From Colwellia sp. (lineage in GTDB: Bacteria > Pseudomonadota > Gammaproteobacteria > Enterobacterales > Alteromonadaceae), in assembly GCA_013215385.1 (NCBI GenBank), contig JABSOY010000001.1:213248-277247 (forward strand): 64,000 nt of DNA, written 5' to 3'. Positions 56,338-64,000 of this stretch are shown in pieces. The notes beneath the pieces were generated by a model that saw nothing but the letters and a program-made list of their open reading frames with translations, was not told the DNA's origin and ran no database searches. The first letter of the stretch is position 1; every line of letters begins with the position of its first letter. A program made the position numbers and the translations under genes.

Positions 56338-59300
56338 ATGACAACCGAACGTTATCAGTTAAAAAATAAAATTAGAATCGTTACCGCAGCTTCTCTGTTT
56401 GATGGCCATGATGCTGCTATTAATATTATGCGCCGTATTTTACAGTCAAGTGGTGCTGAAGTTATTCATTTAGGTCACGACCGTAGTGTTGAAGAAGTGG
56501 TTAACACCGCGATTCAAGAAGATGCGAATGCTATCGCGATGACCTCTTATCAAGGCGGTCATAACGAATACTTTAAATATATGTACGACTTATTAAAAGA
56601 ACGTGGTTGTGAGCACATACGTATAGTCGGTGGCGGTGGTGGTGTTATATTGCCTGACGAAATTAAAATGCTGCAAGACTATGGTATTACTCGTATTTAC
56701 TCACCAGACGATGGTCGTGCACTTGGTTTATTAGGCATGATCGATGACATGCTTGAACGCTGTGATTTTAAAACCGGCGTAAATGTTAAAAAAGATGATG
56801 TTGCTAATTTAAAGAAAAACAACAAACAAGCTATCGCTCGTCTTATTTCTGCTGCAGAAAATGCCCCAGCAGAAAATAAAGCCGCCTTAGATAAAATTCG
56901 TAAAATTGCCTCAGCAAGTAAAACACCGGTATTAGGTATTACTGGCACAGGTGGTGCAGGTAAGTCTTCATTAGTAGATGAATTAATTCGTCGCTTTTTA
57001 ATGGCGACAGACGATAGCAAAATAGCCATTGTTTCTGTTGACCCGTCTAAACGCAAAACGGGTGGAGCACTACTTGGCGACAGAATTCGTATGAACGCGG
57101 TGAATAACGATCGTGTTTATATGCGCTCTTTGGCAACGCGTCAGTCAAACTTGGCGTTATCTGTTTATGTCAATGACACCTTAGATATTTTAAAAGCGAC
57201 TGACTTTGATTTAATTATTTTAGAAACTTCAGGTATTGGTCAATCAGATACTGAAATAGAAGAGCATTCAGATGTTTCTTTATATGTAATGACACCAGAA
57301 TACGGTGCCGCCACGCAATTAGAAAAAATCGATATGCTCGATTTTGCTGACATCATCGCGCTAAATAAATTTGATAAACGTGGCGCATTAGATGCACTTC
57401 GTGATGTGAAAAAACAATACAAACGTAACCGTGGCATGTTTGAAGCAGGTGATGATGAAGTGCCAGTCTTTGGTACTATTGCTTCACAATTTAACGACCG
57501 TGGTATGACTGAACTTTATAATGCGGTGATCACCGAGTTAAATACTAAAGCGGGTTTAACCGTTGGTGATATTTTATCTATTGAGGGAACACTAGACAAT
57601 AAAACTAGTGTAATTCCAGGTGCACGTATTCGTTATTTATCTGAAATCTCAGAAAATAATCGTGGTTACGACGCTTGGGTAGAAAAACAGTCAACCGTTG
57701 CACAAAAACTCTATGGTATTCATCAGGCGATTGAAACAGCAAAAGATACCGACTCAGAAGTGTCGGCTGATTTAGTCACTCAACTTGAAACCTTATATAC
57801 CCATGTTGAGTTAGACTTAGACCCGAAAAATAAAGTATTGCTTGAGCAATGGGCGTCTAAAGTTCAACGTTATAAAGACCCTGAATTTAAATTTAAAGTT
57901 CGTAACAAAGAGTTATCGATAGCAACTCACACTAAATCGCTAGCAGGTAGTGATATTCCAAAAATCAGTATGCCTAAATACCAAGGGTGGGGCGATATCT
58001 TAAAATGGAATTTACAAGAGAATGTGCCGGGTGAATTTCCTTATACAGCTGGTTTATTCCCTTTCAAACGTGAAGGTGAAGATCCGACACGTATGTTCGC
58101 CGGTGAAGGTGGCCCGGAACGTACTAATCGTCGTTTTCATTATGTGTCTAAAGGTATGCCAGCGAAACGTTTATCGACCGCATTCGATTCAGTTACTTTA
58201 TATGGTAACGATCCCGCTGTTCGTCCAGATATTTACGGAAAGATTGGTAACGCTGGTGTCTCTATTTGTTGTTTAGACGATGCTAAAAAGCTTTACTCAG
58301 GTTTTAATTTAGCCCATGCAATGACTTCAGTTTCAATGACCATTAACGGTCCAGCGCCGATGTTATTAGGCTTTTTCTTAAATGCAGCAATTGATCAGCA
58401 ATGTGAATTATTCATCACAGAAAATGGTTTAGAAAAAGAAGTCGCTGCAACAATCAAAAAAATCTACCAAGATAAAGGCTGTGAACGTCCAAGTTATCAA
58501 GGAAAATTACCTGAAGGCAACGATGGTTTAGGTTTAATGCTACTTGGTGTCACTGGCGATCAAGTGTTACCTCTAGCAGTCTACCAAGAGATTAAAGCAA
58601 AAACGTTAACCTTGGTACGTGGTACGGTACAGGCAGATATATTAAAAGAAGATCAAGCGCAAAATACTTGTATATTCTCAACTGAATTTGCTTTGCGTTT
58701 AATGGGTGATGTTCAAGAATACTTCATTGAAAAAGGTGTGCGTAATTTCTATTCAGTGTCTATCTCAGGCTATCATATTGCCGAAGCCGGCGCGAACCCA
58801 ATTACCCAGCTGGCGTTAACCCTGGCGAACGGTTTTACCTTTGTCGAATATTACCTAAGCCGCGGTATGGACATTAACGAATTCGGTCCTAACTTATCGT
58901 TTTTCTTCTCGAACGGTATCGACCCAGAATATGCTGTAATTGGCCGAGTGGCTCGTCGTATCTGGTCAAAAGCGATGAAAAACAAATATGGCGCGAATGC
59001 CCGTGCGCAAATGTTGAAATACCATATCCAAACATCTGGTCGTTCATTGCATGCTCAAGAAATTGATTTCAATGATATTCGTACTACGTTACAAGCACTT
59101 TACGCGATAAACGATAACTGTAATTCTTTGCATACCAATGCCTATGATGAAGCTATCACGACACCAACCGAAGACAGTGTTCGCCGCGCGATGGCAATTC
59201 AATTAATTATTAATCGTGAATTAGGACTTTCTAAAAATGAAAACCCTATTCAAGGGGCGTTTATTATTGAAGAGTTAACCGACTTAGTTGAAGAAGCGGT

Positions 59301-59718
59301 ATTAACTGAATTTGATCGTATTAATGAACGTGGCGGTGTACTTGGTGCAATGGAAACCATGTATCAACGCGGAAAAATTCAAGAAGAGAGTATGTACTAT
59401 GAGCACTTAAAACATTCGGGTGAATTTCCCATTATTGGTGTAAATACTTTCTTAAGTTCAACAGGGTCACCAACCGTTGTGCCTGAAGAAGTTGTTCGTG
59501 CAACAGAAGAAGAAAAAACCTATCAAATTGATATGTTAGCCAGTTTAAATAAAGCCAATGAAGCTGATGTACAAGTGTTACTTAAGCGTCTACAAACGGC
59601 AGCCATTAATCATGAAAACATTTTTGAGTTAATGATGGACGCTTGTAAGGTTTGTTCGTTAGGACAAATTGTTAATTCATTGTTTGATGCCGGTGGACAG
59701 TATCGTCGTAACATGTAA
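56338..59718 (+). CDS. icmF: Fused isobutyryl-CoA mutase (IcmF)
   Basis: Adenosylcobalamin enzyme that interconverts isobutyryl-CoA and n-butyryl-CoA (and related pairs). One 1126-residue chain fuses a B12-binding domain (about 15-140, with [12 protein letters not shown] carrying the cobalt-ligating His), a MeaB-like G-protein chaperone (about 195-420, Walker [15 protein letters not shown]) and the mutase barrel (about 555-1126, with [29 protein letters not shown] motifs such as [14 protein letters not shown]). Length fits IcmF and not methylmalonyl-CoA mutase. It needs imported or home-made cobalamin; no B12 riboswitch was seen in its leader. Confidence 0.95.
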   Translation: MTTERYQLKNKIRIVTAASLFDGHDAAINIMRRILQSSGAEVIHLGHDRSVEEVVNTAIQEDANAIAMTSYQGGHNEYFKYMYDLLKERGCEHIRIVGGGGGVILPDEIKMLQDYGITRIYSPDDGRALGLLGMIDDMLERCDFKTGVNVKKDDVANLKKNNKQAIARLISAAENAPAENKAALDKIRKIASASKTPVLGITGTGGAGKSSLVDELIRRFLMATDDSKIAIVSVDPSKRKTGGALLGDRIRMNAVNNDRVYMRSLATRQSNLALSVYVNDTLDILKATDFDLIILETSGIGQSDTEIEEHSDVSLYVMTPEYGAATQLEKIDMLDFADIIALNKFDKRGALDALRDVKKQYKRNRGMFEAGDDEVPVFGTIASQFNDRGMTELYNAVITELNTKAGLTVGDILSIEGTLDNKTSVIPGARIRYLSEISENNRGYDAWVEKQSTVAQKLYGIHQAIETAKDTDSEVSADLVTQLETLYTHVELDLDPKNKVLLEQWASKVQRYKDPEFKFKVRNKELSIATHTKSLAGSDIPKISMPKYQGWGDILKWNLQENVPGEFPYTAGLFPFKREGEDPTRMFAGEGGPERTNRRFHYVSKGMPAKRLSTAFDSVTLYGNDPAVRPDIYGKIGNAGVSICCLDDAKKLYSGFNLAHAMTSVSMTINGPAPMLLGFFLNAAIDQQCELFITENGLEKEVAATIKKIYQDKGCERPSYQGKLPEGNDGLGLMLLGVTGDQVLPLAVYQEIKAKTLTLVRGTVQADILKEDQAQNTCIFSTEFALRLMGDVQEYFIEKGVRNFYSVSISGYHIAEAGANPITQLALTLANGFTFVEYYLSRGMDINEFGPNLSFFFSNGIDPEYAVIGRVARRIWSKAMKNKYGANARAQMLKYHIQTSGRSLHAQEIDFNDIRTTLQALYAINDNCNSLHTNAYDEAITTPTEDSVRRAMAIQLIINRELGLSKNENPIQGAFIIEELTDLVEEAVLTEFDRINERGGVLGAMETMYQRGKIQEESMYYEHLKHSGEFPIIGVNTFLSSTGSPTVVPEEVVRATEEEKTYQIDMLASLNKANEADVQVLLKRLQTAAINHENIFELMMDACKVCSLGQIVNSLFDAGGQYRRNM

Positions 59719-59852
59719 TCGGTAAACTTAAATAAGCGCTTTATTAGATTAAAATGCAATATTAGGTCAAGGCATAAAAGTATTAGTTTACTGCTTATGT
59801 TTTGATCTTATTGCTTTGTACAACTTTTTAAAGAATTGGAACTGAAATAATT

Positions 59853-60896
59853 ATGTCGACCTTATCAACTGAGTTAACTGAAGTACCAGAAAAATTCACC
59901 GCCTTTCGTATCCATCAAATAAAGGAAGGTGATAAAAAAATAATCACCAGTGGCTTCGAAAAAATTTCGCTTGATGATTTAACGGCGGGTGAAGTGGTTA
60001 TTAAAGTTGCCTACTCAGACATTAATTACAAAGATGCATTAGCTGCAACGGGTAAAGGACGAATTTTACGGACATACCCGTTAGTTGGCGGTATCGATTT
60101 GTCTGGTGTTGTGGTTAGCTCTATTGATGAACGTTTCACAGCAGGTGATAAAGTACTCGTTTGTGGCGCGCAATTATCCGAGCTTTACGATGGTGGTTAT
60201 AGCGAATATGCGCGAGTAAAAGCGGATTCTGTAGTCGCATTGCCACAAGGTATGAGTTTACGCGACGTTATGGCTATTGGTACTGCAGGTTATACCGCCG
60301 CTATTGCAATTGGGCGTATGGAAGATAACGGACAAATTCCAGAACGTGGAGCTATTGTTGTTACCGGTGCTACCGGTGGTGTCGGAAGTTTTGCTATTAA
60401 TATGTTATCAAATATTGGTTATGAAGTTATCGCTTTCACAGGGAAAACAGAGCAAGAACACTATTTAAAAGAGCTTGGCGCAGCTAAGCTTATTAGTCGT
60501 CATGACATTGAAATGGGCAGTAAACCACTTGAAAACGCGCAATGGGGTGGAGCAGTTGATAGTGTTGGCGGCGAAACTTTAGCCTGGCTGACACGAACCA
60601 CTAATGTGTGGGGGAATATTGCCGCTATCGGTTTAGCGGGTGGTTATAAATTAGAGACCACAGTAATGCCATTTATATTAAGAGGCGTAAGTTTACTTGG
60701 TATCAACTCTGTAGAAATGCCACTTTCAGTGCGTACGAAAGCCTGGAAACGCTTAGCTACTGATCTTAAACCTTCTAAATTAGCGCTTATTGCTCCAACA
60801 ACAATTCATTTCTCTAAGTTAGCAAATGCTTTTGACGCTTATGTTGACGGTACAGTAACAGGTAGAACTGTTGTCGAAATTGATGGCAGTTTATAG
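59853..60896 (+). CDS. acuI: Acryloyl-CoA reductase-like MDR enzyme (AcuI/YhdH family)
   Basis: NADPH-dependent medium-chain reductase (347 residues). It shows YSDINYKDALAATGKGRI and GGIDLSGVV as in AcuI/YhdH, the cofactor loop VTGATGGVGSFAINML and WGGAVDSVGGETLAWL. AcuI reduces acryloyl-CoA to propionyl-CoA; here the neighbours suggest reduction of a short branched or unbranched enoyl-CoA, for example methacrylyl- or crotonyl-CoA. The gene follows icmF by 134 bases. Confidence 0.88.
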   Translation: MSTLSTELTEVPEKFTAFRIHQIKEGDKKIITSGFEKISLDDLTAGEVVIKVAYSDINYKDALAATGKGRILRTYPLVGGIDLSGVVVSSIDERFTAGDKVLVCGAQLSELYDGGYSEYARVKADSVVALPQGMSLRDVMAIGTAGYTAAIAIGRMEDNGQIPERGAIVVTGATGGVGSFAINMLSNIGYEVIAFTGKTEQEHYLKELGAAKLISRHDIEMGSKPLENAQWGGAVDSVGGETLAWLTRTTNVWGNIAAIGLAGGYKLETTVMPFILRGVSLLGINSVEMPLSVRTKAWKRLATDLKPSKLALIAPTTIHFSKLANAFDAYVDGTVTGRTVVEIDGSL

Positions 60897-60965
60897 CGCT
60901 TATCTAAAATAAGTCTGATAATAAGTTTGAGCAAAAATTAGATGAAGATATTTTAATCCTTTGAA

Positions 60966-62111
60966 GTGAAGATTATGCAACAATCCCCCATTAACTTTTC
61001 TGAAAAAATAACAGAAAATGGCAAAGTTATTGCCATTGCTGAACTTAATGCACCTAAATCATTAAATGCATTAAGTTTGCCGATGATACTTTTACTGACA
61101 GAGCAATTGAATCACTGGCAGAATAATGATGATATTGCCGTTGTTTTACTAAAAGGTGCTGGAGATAAAGCTTTTTGCGCGGGTGGGGATGTTGTCAGTC
61201 TTTACCATCATTTAAAAAGTGAAAGCTTTCCTATTAGTGATGAAACAATAGTTTCGTCAAAATCTCTAGAGTTTTTTCAGCATGAATACCAGCTTGATCA
61301 ACTTATACACGCCTATCAAAAACCTATTTTAGCCTGGACAAATGGCTATGTTATGGGCGGTGGTATTGGTTTAATGGCTGGCGCTAGCCATAGAGTAAGT
61401 ACAGAGAAAACCTTAATGGCAATGCCTGAAGTCACCATTGGGCTATACCCTGATGTTGGCGCAAGTTGGTTCCTTAATAAAATGCCAAATAATATCGGTT
61501 TATTTTTGGCATTAACCGGGGCAATGTTTAACGGGGTAGATGCTAAGTTATTAGGGCTTGCTGACTACCTTATTGCCAGTGATAAATTAGACGAAATTGA
61601 AAAAAAGTTACTCGATACCAACTGGCAAGACGAAGATAAAAATCATCAATTGCTTAATAACACGCTAAAAGAATTTCAAATTAAAGAAAAAGCTCAGCCA
61701 GAGTCACTGATTGTAAAACACCAAGCTGTTATAGCTGAATTAACAAAGTCTGATAATATTACTGAAATACATCAAGCTATCCTTAATGGTGATTTGAGTG
61801 CCAGTAATAAACAGGAAAATGATGATAAATGGCTTCAAAAAGCACAACAAAAAATGCAAAATGGTAGCCCATTAAGTTGTGCTCTAATATATCAACAATT
61901 AAAACGATGTAAAAATCATACATTAACAGAGTGTTTTGAAAGCGAACTGAATCTATCGTTGCGTTGCTGTCAACAAAGCGAATTTTCAGAAGGTGTTAGA
62001 GCATTATTGGTTGATAAAGACAAAAATCCACAATGGCGTTATAGCAATATAAACGACATTGATCAAAGTGAAGTAGAGTGGTTCTTTAAGCCGCTTCCTA
62101 TATCCAAGTAA
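60966..62111 (+). CDS. 3-hydroxyisobutyryl-CoA hydrolase-like enoyl-CoA hydratase family protein
   Basis: A 381-residue crotonase-fold protein of the ECH_2 type: GDKAFCAGGDVVSLYHHLK (oxyanion hole with the extra DV), WTNGYVMGGGIGLMAGASHRV, MPEVTIGLYPDVGASWFLN and a long C-terminal extension. These fit 3-hydroxyisobutyryl-CoA hydrolase of valine catabolism; simple enoyl-CoA hydratases are about 100 residues shorter. The ribosome site before the ATG is weak. Together with icmF this places the cluster in isobutyryl/valine metabolism. Confidence 0.87.
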   Translation: MKIMQQSPINFSEKITENGKVIAIAELNAPKSLNALSLPMILLLTEQLNHWQNNDDIAVVLLKGAGDKAFCAGGDVVSLYHHLKSESFPISDETIVSSKSLEFFQHEYQLDQLIHAYQKPILAWTNGYVMGGGIGLMAGASHRVSTEKTLMAMPEVTIGLYPDVGASWFLNKMPNNIGLFLALTGAMFNGVDAKLLGLADYLIASDKLDEIEKKLLDTNWQDEDKNHQLLNNTLKEFQIKEKAQPESLIVKHQAVIAELTKSDNITEIHQAILNGDLSASNKQENDDKWLQKAQQKMQNGSPLSCALIYQQLKRCKNHTLTECFESELNLSLRCCQQSEFSEGVRALLVDKDKNPQWRYSNINDIDQSEVEWFFKPLPISK

Positions 62112-62158
62112 AGAAACAAATAAATTAAAAATATAAAAGCATAAGCCAGAGGAAAAAT

Positions 62159-62920
62159 ATGAACTTAACAAATAAAACTATCGTAATTACAGGTGGCGGA
62201 CAAGGCCTTGGTCGTTCAATGGCTATTAGCTTAGCAACGAATGGCGCAAAATTAGCATTAATTGATTTAAACGAAGAACTTTTGCAAGAAACAGTAAAAC
62301 TAATCGAAGCAGCTGGTTCAACGGCAAAGTATTATCTCGCTAACGTAACTGATGAAAGTGAAGTTGAAGCTACCTTTGTTAAAATTAATAGTGACTTTTC
62401 AGGCATTGATGGCCTAATCAATAATGCCGGAATATTACGAGACGGTATGTTTGTTAAAGCTAAAGACGGCGTAGTTGCTAAGAAAATGTCACTAGAGCAA
62501 TTTCAGTCAGTCATTGATGTCAATTTAACCGGCGTTTTCTTATGCGGCCGTGAAGCAGCAGTTCACATGATTGAAGGCAAGCGAAAAGGCGTCATCATTA
62601 ATATGTCGTCAATTGCTCGTGGCGGTAATATGGGACAAACCAATTATGCCGCATCAAAAGCAGGCGTAGTAGCGATGACAGTTACATGGGCGCGCGAGCT
62701 TGGACGACACGGAATTCGTGTCGGCGCAATTGCTCCGGGTGTTATTCGCACAGCTATGACAGATGCAATGAAACCAGAAATGCGTGACCGTCTTAAAAGT
62801 ATGAAACCGGTAGGACGTTTAGGCGAAGCAGATGAAATTGCTCATACGGTGAAATACATTTTTGAGAATGAATTCTTTACTGGCCGTGTAGTCGAAATTG
62901 ATGGCGGTCTTTGCATGTAA
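62159..62920 (+). CDS. SDR-family 3-hydroxyacyl-CoA dehydrogenase / FabG-like reductase
   Basis: NAD(P)-dependent SDR (253 residues): TGGGQGLGRSMAISLA, NNAGILRDG, IINMSSIARGG and the catalytic YAASK, with the C-terminal EIDGGLCM common to FabG-like enzymes. It contains an insert (VKAKDGVVAKKMSLEQF) like 2-methyl-3-hydroxybutyryl-CoA or 3-hydroxyacyl-CoA dehydrogenases. GAGG precedes the start. Last gene of the icmF cluster, followed by a clear terminator. Confidence 0.9.
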   Translation: MNLTNKTIVITGGGQGLGRSMAISLATNGAKLALIDLNEELLQETVKLIEAAGSTAKYYLANVTDESEVEATFVKINSDFSGIDGLINNAGILRDGMFVKAKDGVVAKKMSLEQFQSVIDVNLTGVFLCGREAAVHMIEGKRKGVIINMSSIARGGNMGQTNYAASKAGVVAMTVTWARELGRHGIRVGAIAPGVIRTAMTDAMKPEMRDRLKSMKPVGRLGEADEIAHTVKYIFENEFFTGRVVEIDGGLCM

Positions 62921-62960
62921 TTTCAAAAGTTGTAATCGTTTTGTAGAAAATATAAATATT

Positions 62961-62992
62961 GAAAAAGACGAGTTATGCTCGTCTTTTTCAAT
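62961..62992 (+). terminator. Rho-independent terminator after the icmF cluster
   Basis: A 12-base perfect stem: GAAAAAGACGAG (62961-62972) pairs with CTCGTCTTTTTC (62978-62989) around TTATG. It closes the icmF-acuI-ECH-SDR cluster and separates it from gmhB. Confidence 0.92.
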
Positions 62993-63042
62993 TGATATAA
63001 TAAATAACGTATTTGTGGCAGTTAAGTCAGAAGAAACAAATT

Positions 63043-63579
63043 ATGAAAAAAGCACTGTTTTTAGACCGGGATGGCATTATCAATGTGGATCATGGTTACG
63101 TTTATAAGAAAGAAGAATTCGAGTTTATCGATGATATATTTACTGTTTGTATTGATGCACAGACTAAAGGTTATGAGATATTTGTTATTACCAATCAGTC
63201 GGGTATTGCTCGCGGTAAATATACGGTTAAACAGTTTGATGAATTATCGCTATGGATGACAAGTGTCTTCAAGTCAAAAGGTATTGTTATATCTGACGTC
63301 TATCACTGTCCGCATCACCCGGATAAAGGACTAGGTCAGTATTTAAAAGCTTGTGAATGTAGAAAGCCTGAACCAGGGATGCTTTTAAAGGCAGAGAAAG
63401 AGCATAACATTGACTTAGAAAAGAGTGTTTTTATTGGTGATAAAGTTTCTGATATGCAAGCCGCTGAGAATGCCGGCATTAAAAATAGAATACTGCTCGT
63501 TGACCGGTATAACGATAATGACGCAGTAATCGCCCAGCGTATCAAAGAAATTATTCAAGCTAGCTTATATATTCGTTGA
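63043..63579 (+). CDS. gmhB: D,D-heptose 1,7-bisphosphate phosphatase
   Basis: HAD-superfamily phosphatase (178 residues) making heptose-1-phosphate for the lipopolysaccharide inner core. HAD motifs: nucleophile FLDRDGIINVD, VITNQSG, KPEPGMLLKA and GDKVSDMQAAENAG; the zinc-binding segment CPHHPDKGL...CECRKP is visible. The frame opens at 63013, but the ATG at 63043 begins the normal N-terminus. It sits directly before an rRNA operon, the same order as gmhB-rrnH in E. coli. Confidence 0.94.
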   Translation: MKKALFLDRDGIINVDHGYVYKKEEFEFIDDIFTVCIDAQTKGYEIFVITNQSGIARGKYTVKQFDELSLWMTSVFKSKGIVISDVYHCPHHPDKGLGQYLKACECRKPEPGMLLKAEKEHNIDLEKSVFIGDKVSDMQAAENAGIKNRILLVDRYNDNDAVIAQRIKEIIQASLYIR

Positions 63580-63634
63580 ATTGTTCAATAAATAACCTGA
63601 TATTCGTTTATTTCAGATATATGACAAAAAAGGG

Positions 63635-63662
63635 TTGACGCACCGTGAGAAATCTCTAGAAT
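63635..63662 (+). promoter_or_regulatory. rRNA operon promoter P1
   Basis: TTGACG (63635-63640), a 16-base spacer and TAGAAT (63657-63662), followed by a GC-rich discriminator (GCGC). The AT-rich DNA just upstream resembles an UP element. It is the upstream one of two tandem promoters before the rRNA leader. Confidence 0.8.
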
Positions 63663-63853
63663 GCGCTCCAGTTCCAAGGGGTAACCCAAACGGACTTTGT
63701 ATAGGACATACTTATTTGACCGAGTCAGGACGACGAAAGGTCAGTTTTGATAAGTTAACTTCTCTTTATAAGAGTTAAATGGTTAACTTAACGTTTACTT
63801 TTAATTAGGTTTTGAAGCTTCAAAAGAAACTTCAAATTAAGTTAAATAAAACG

Positions 63854-63881
63854 TTGACATCAAAACTGAGTTGCGTAGAAT
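63854..63881 (+). promoter_or_regulatory. rRNA operon promoter P2
   Basis: TTGACA (63854-63859), a 16-base spacer and TAGAAT (63876-63881), again followed by a GC-containing discriminator. This is the downstream tandem promoter, nearer the 16S leader. Confidence 0.82.
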
Positions 63882-63942
63882 ACGCATCTCGCTTCAGGCA
63901 AGGCCTGCAGCAACGAAGCAAAACGAATGAGATTTTGTTTCG

Positions 63943-63973
63943 GTTAACTCTTTGAGTTAACGTTCTTTAACAA
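63943..63973 (+). promoter_or_regulatory. rRNA leader boxB hairpin and boxA antitermination site
   Basis: GTTAACTC-TTT-GAGTTAAC (63943-63961) is a boxB-like hairpin, followed by GTTCTTTAACAATT (63962-63975), a boxA. The following CATGCAATTTGTGTGGGCA matches the conserved 16S leader just before the RNase III stem. The window stops before the 16S gene itself, so no rRNA is annotated. Confidence 0.85.
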
Positions 63974-64000
63974 TTAGTTATCATGCAATTTGTGTGGGCA

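Noticed and set aside
56697..57056. 119-residue antisense frame inside icmF
   Set aside because: It lies entirely opposite the conserved GTPase region of icmF and has no family features; it is a shadow of the real gene.

Overview
The window looks like chromosomal DNA of a marine gammaproteobacterium of the Alteromonadales, most like Colwellia/Thalassotalea. This is inferred from the low G+C, the gene families and the synteny; no database was searched. It is gene-dense. Most of it is ordinary chromosome, but three stretches look accessory or specialised: 1-13.8 kb, 14.1-26.7 kb and 26.8-36.2 kb.

Region 1 (1-4.5 kb) is a chitin-degradation pair: an AA10 lytic polysaccharide monooxygenase, cut by the left edge, and a GH18 chitinase. 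Both carry the same tail of PKD-like and twin CBM5/12 chitin-binding modules. Region 2 (4.5-14.0 kb) has a three-gene signalling operon (receiver-only protein, TPR-containing histidine kinase, OmpR-type regulator). It diverges from two PEP-CTERM proteins and a 1354-residue RTX/tectonin/beta-trefoil secreted protein, and these three share an upstream motif.

Region 3 (14.1-26.7 kb) is an iron/heme block on the minus strand: a TonB-dependent receptor, an HmuY-like lipoprotein, an ExbB-like protein, a DUF2149 protein, a membrane-anchored exported CobN-like chelatase (HmuS-like), then an FbpABC-type ferric importer. Fur-box-like sites precede the receptor gene and fbpA. The layout suggests that heme is captured, stripped of iron outside the cytoplasm, and the iron imported.

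Region 4 (26.8-36.2 kb) is the most interesting part. It holds an AMP-dependent acyl ligase, a TauD/clavaminate-synthase-like oxygenase, an SDR, a QseBC/PmrAB-type two-component system, an LCM-type methyltransferase, a TPR protein and a thermostable-hemolysin-family protein. Three of its promoters carry a CTTAAG-N5-YTTAAG box, and a fourth copy lies in a non-coding gap. I read it as one regulon making or modifying an unidentified lipid-like metabolite.

Region 5 (36.4-45.1 kb) is housekeeping and signalling: an AGCS symporter, an RhlE helicase, a CxxC protein, a GGDEF protein, a Kef-type antiporter and a patatin. It ends with a small DUF3718 protein whose leader contains a clear cyclic-di-GMP-I (GEMM) riboswitch. 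Region 6 (45.1-55.2 kb) is the complete leucine/isovalerate (liu) pathway with scoAB and a thiolase, controlled by a MerR-type LiuR. Region 7 (55.2-62.9 kb) is an AraC regulator diverging from a fused isobutyryl-CoA mutase (IcmF), an AcuI/YhdH reductase, an enoyl-CoA hydratase-family enzyme and an SDR. The window ends with gmhB and the promoter/leader of a ribosomal RNA operon, with 16S starting just beyond the right edge. I saw no tRNA, insertion sequence or CRISPR array.
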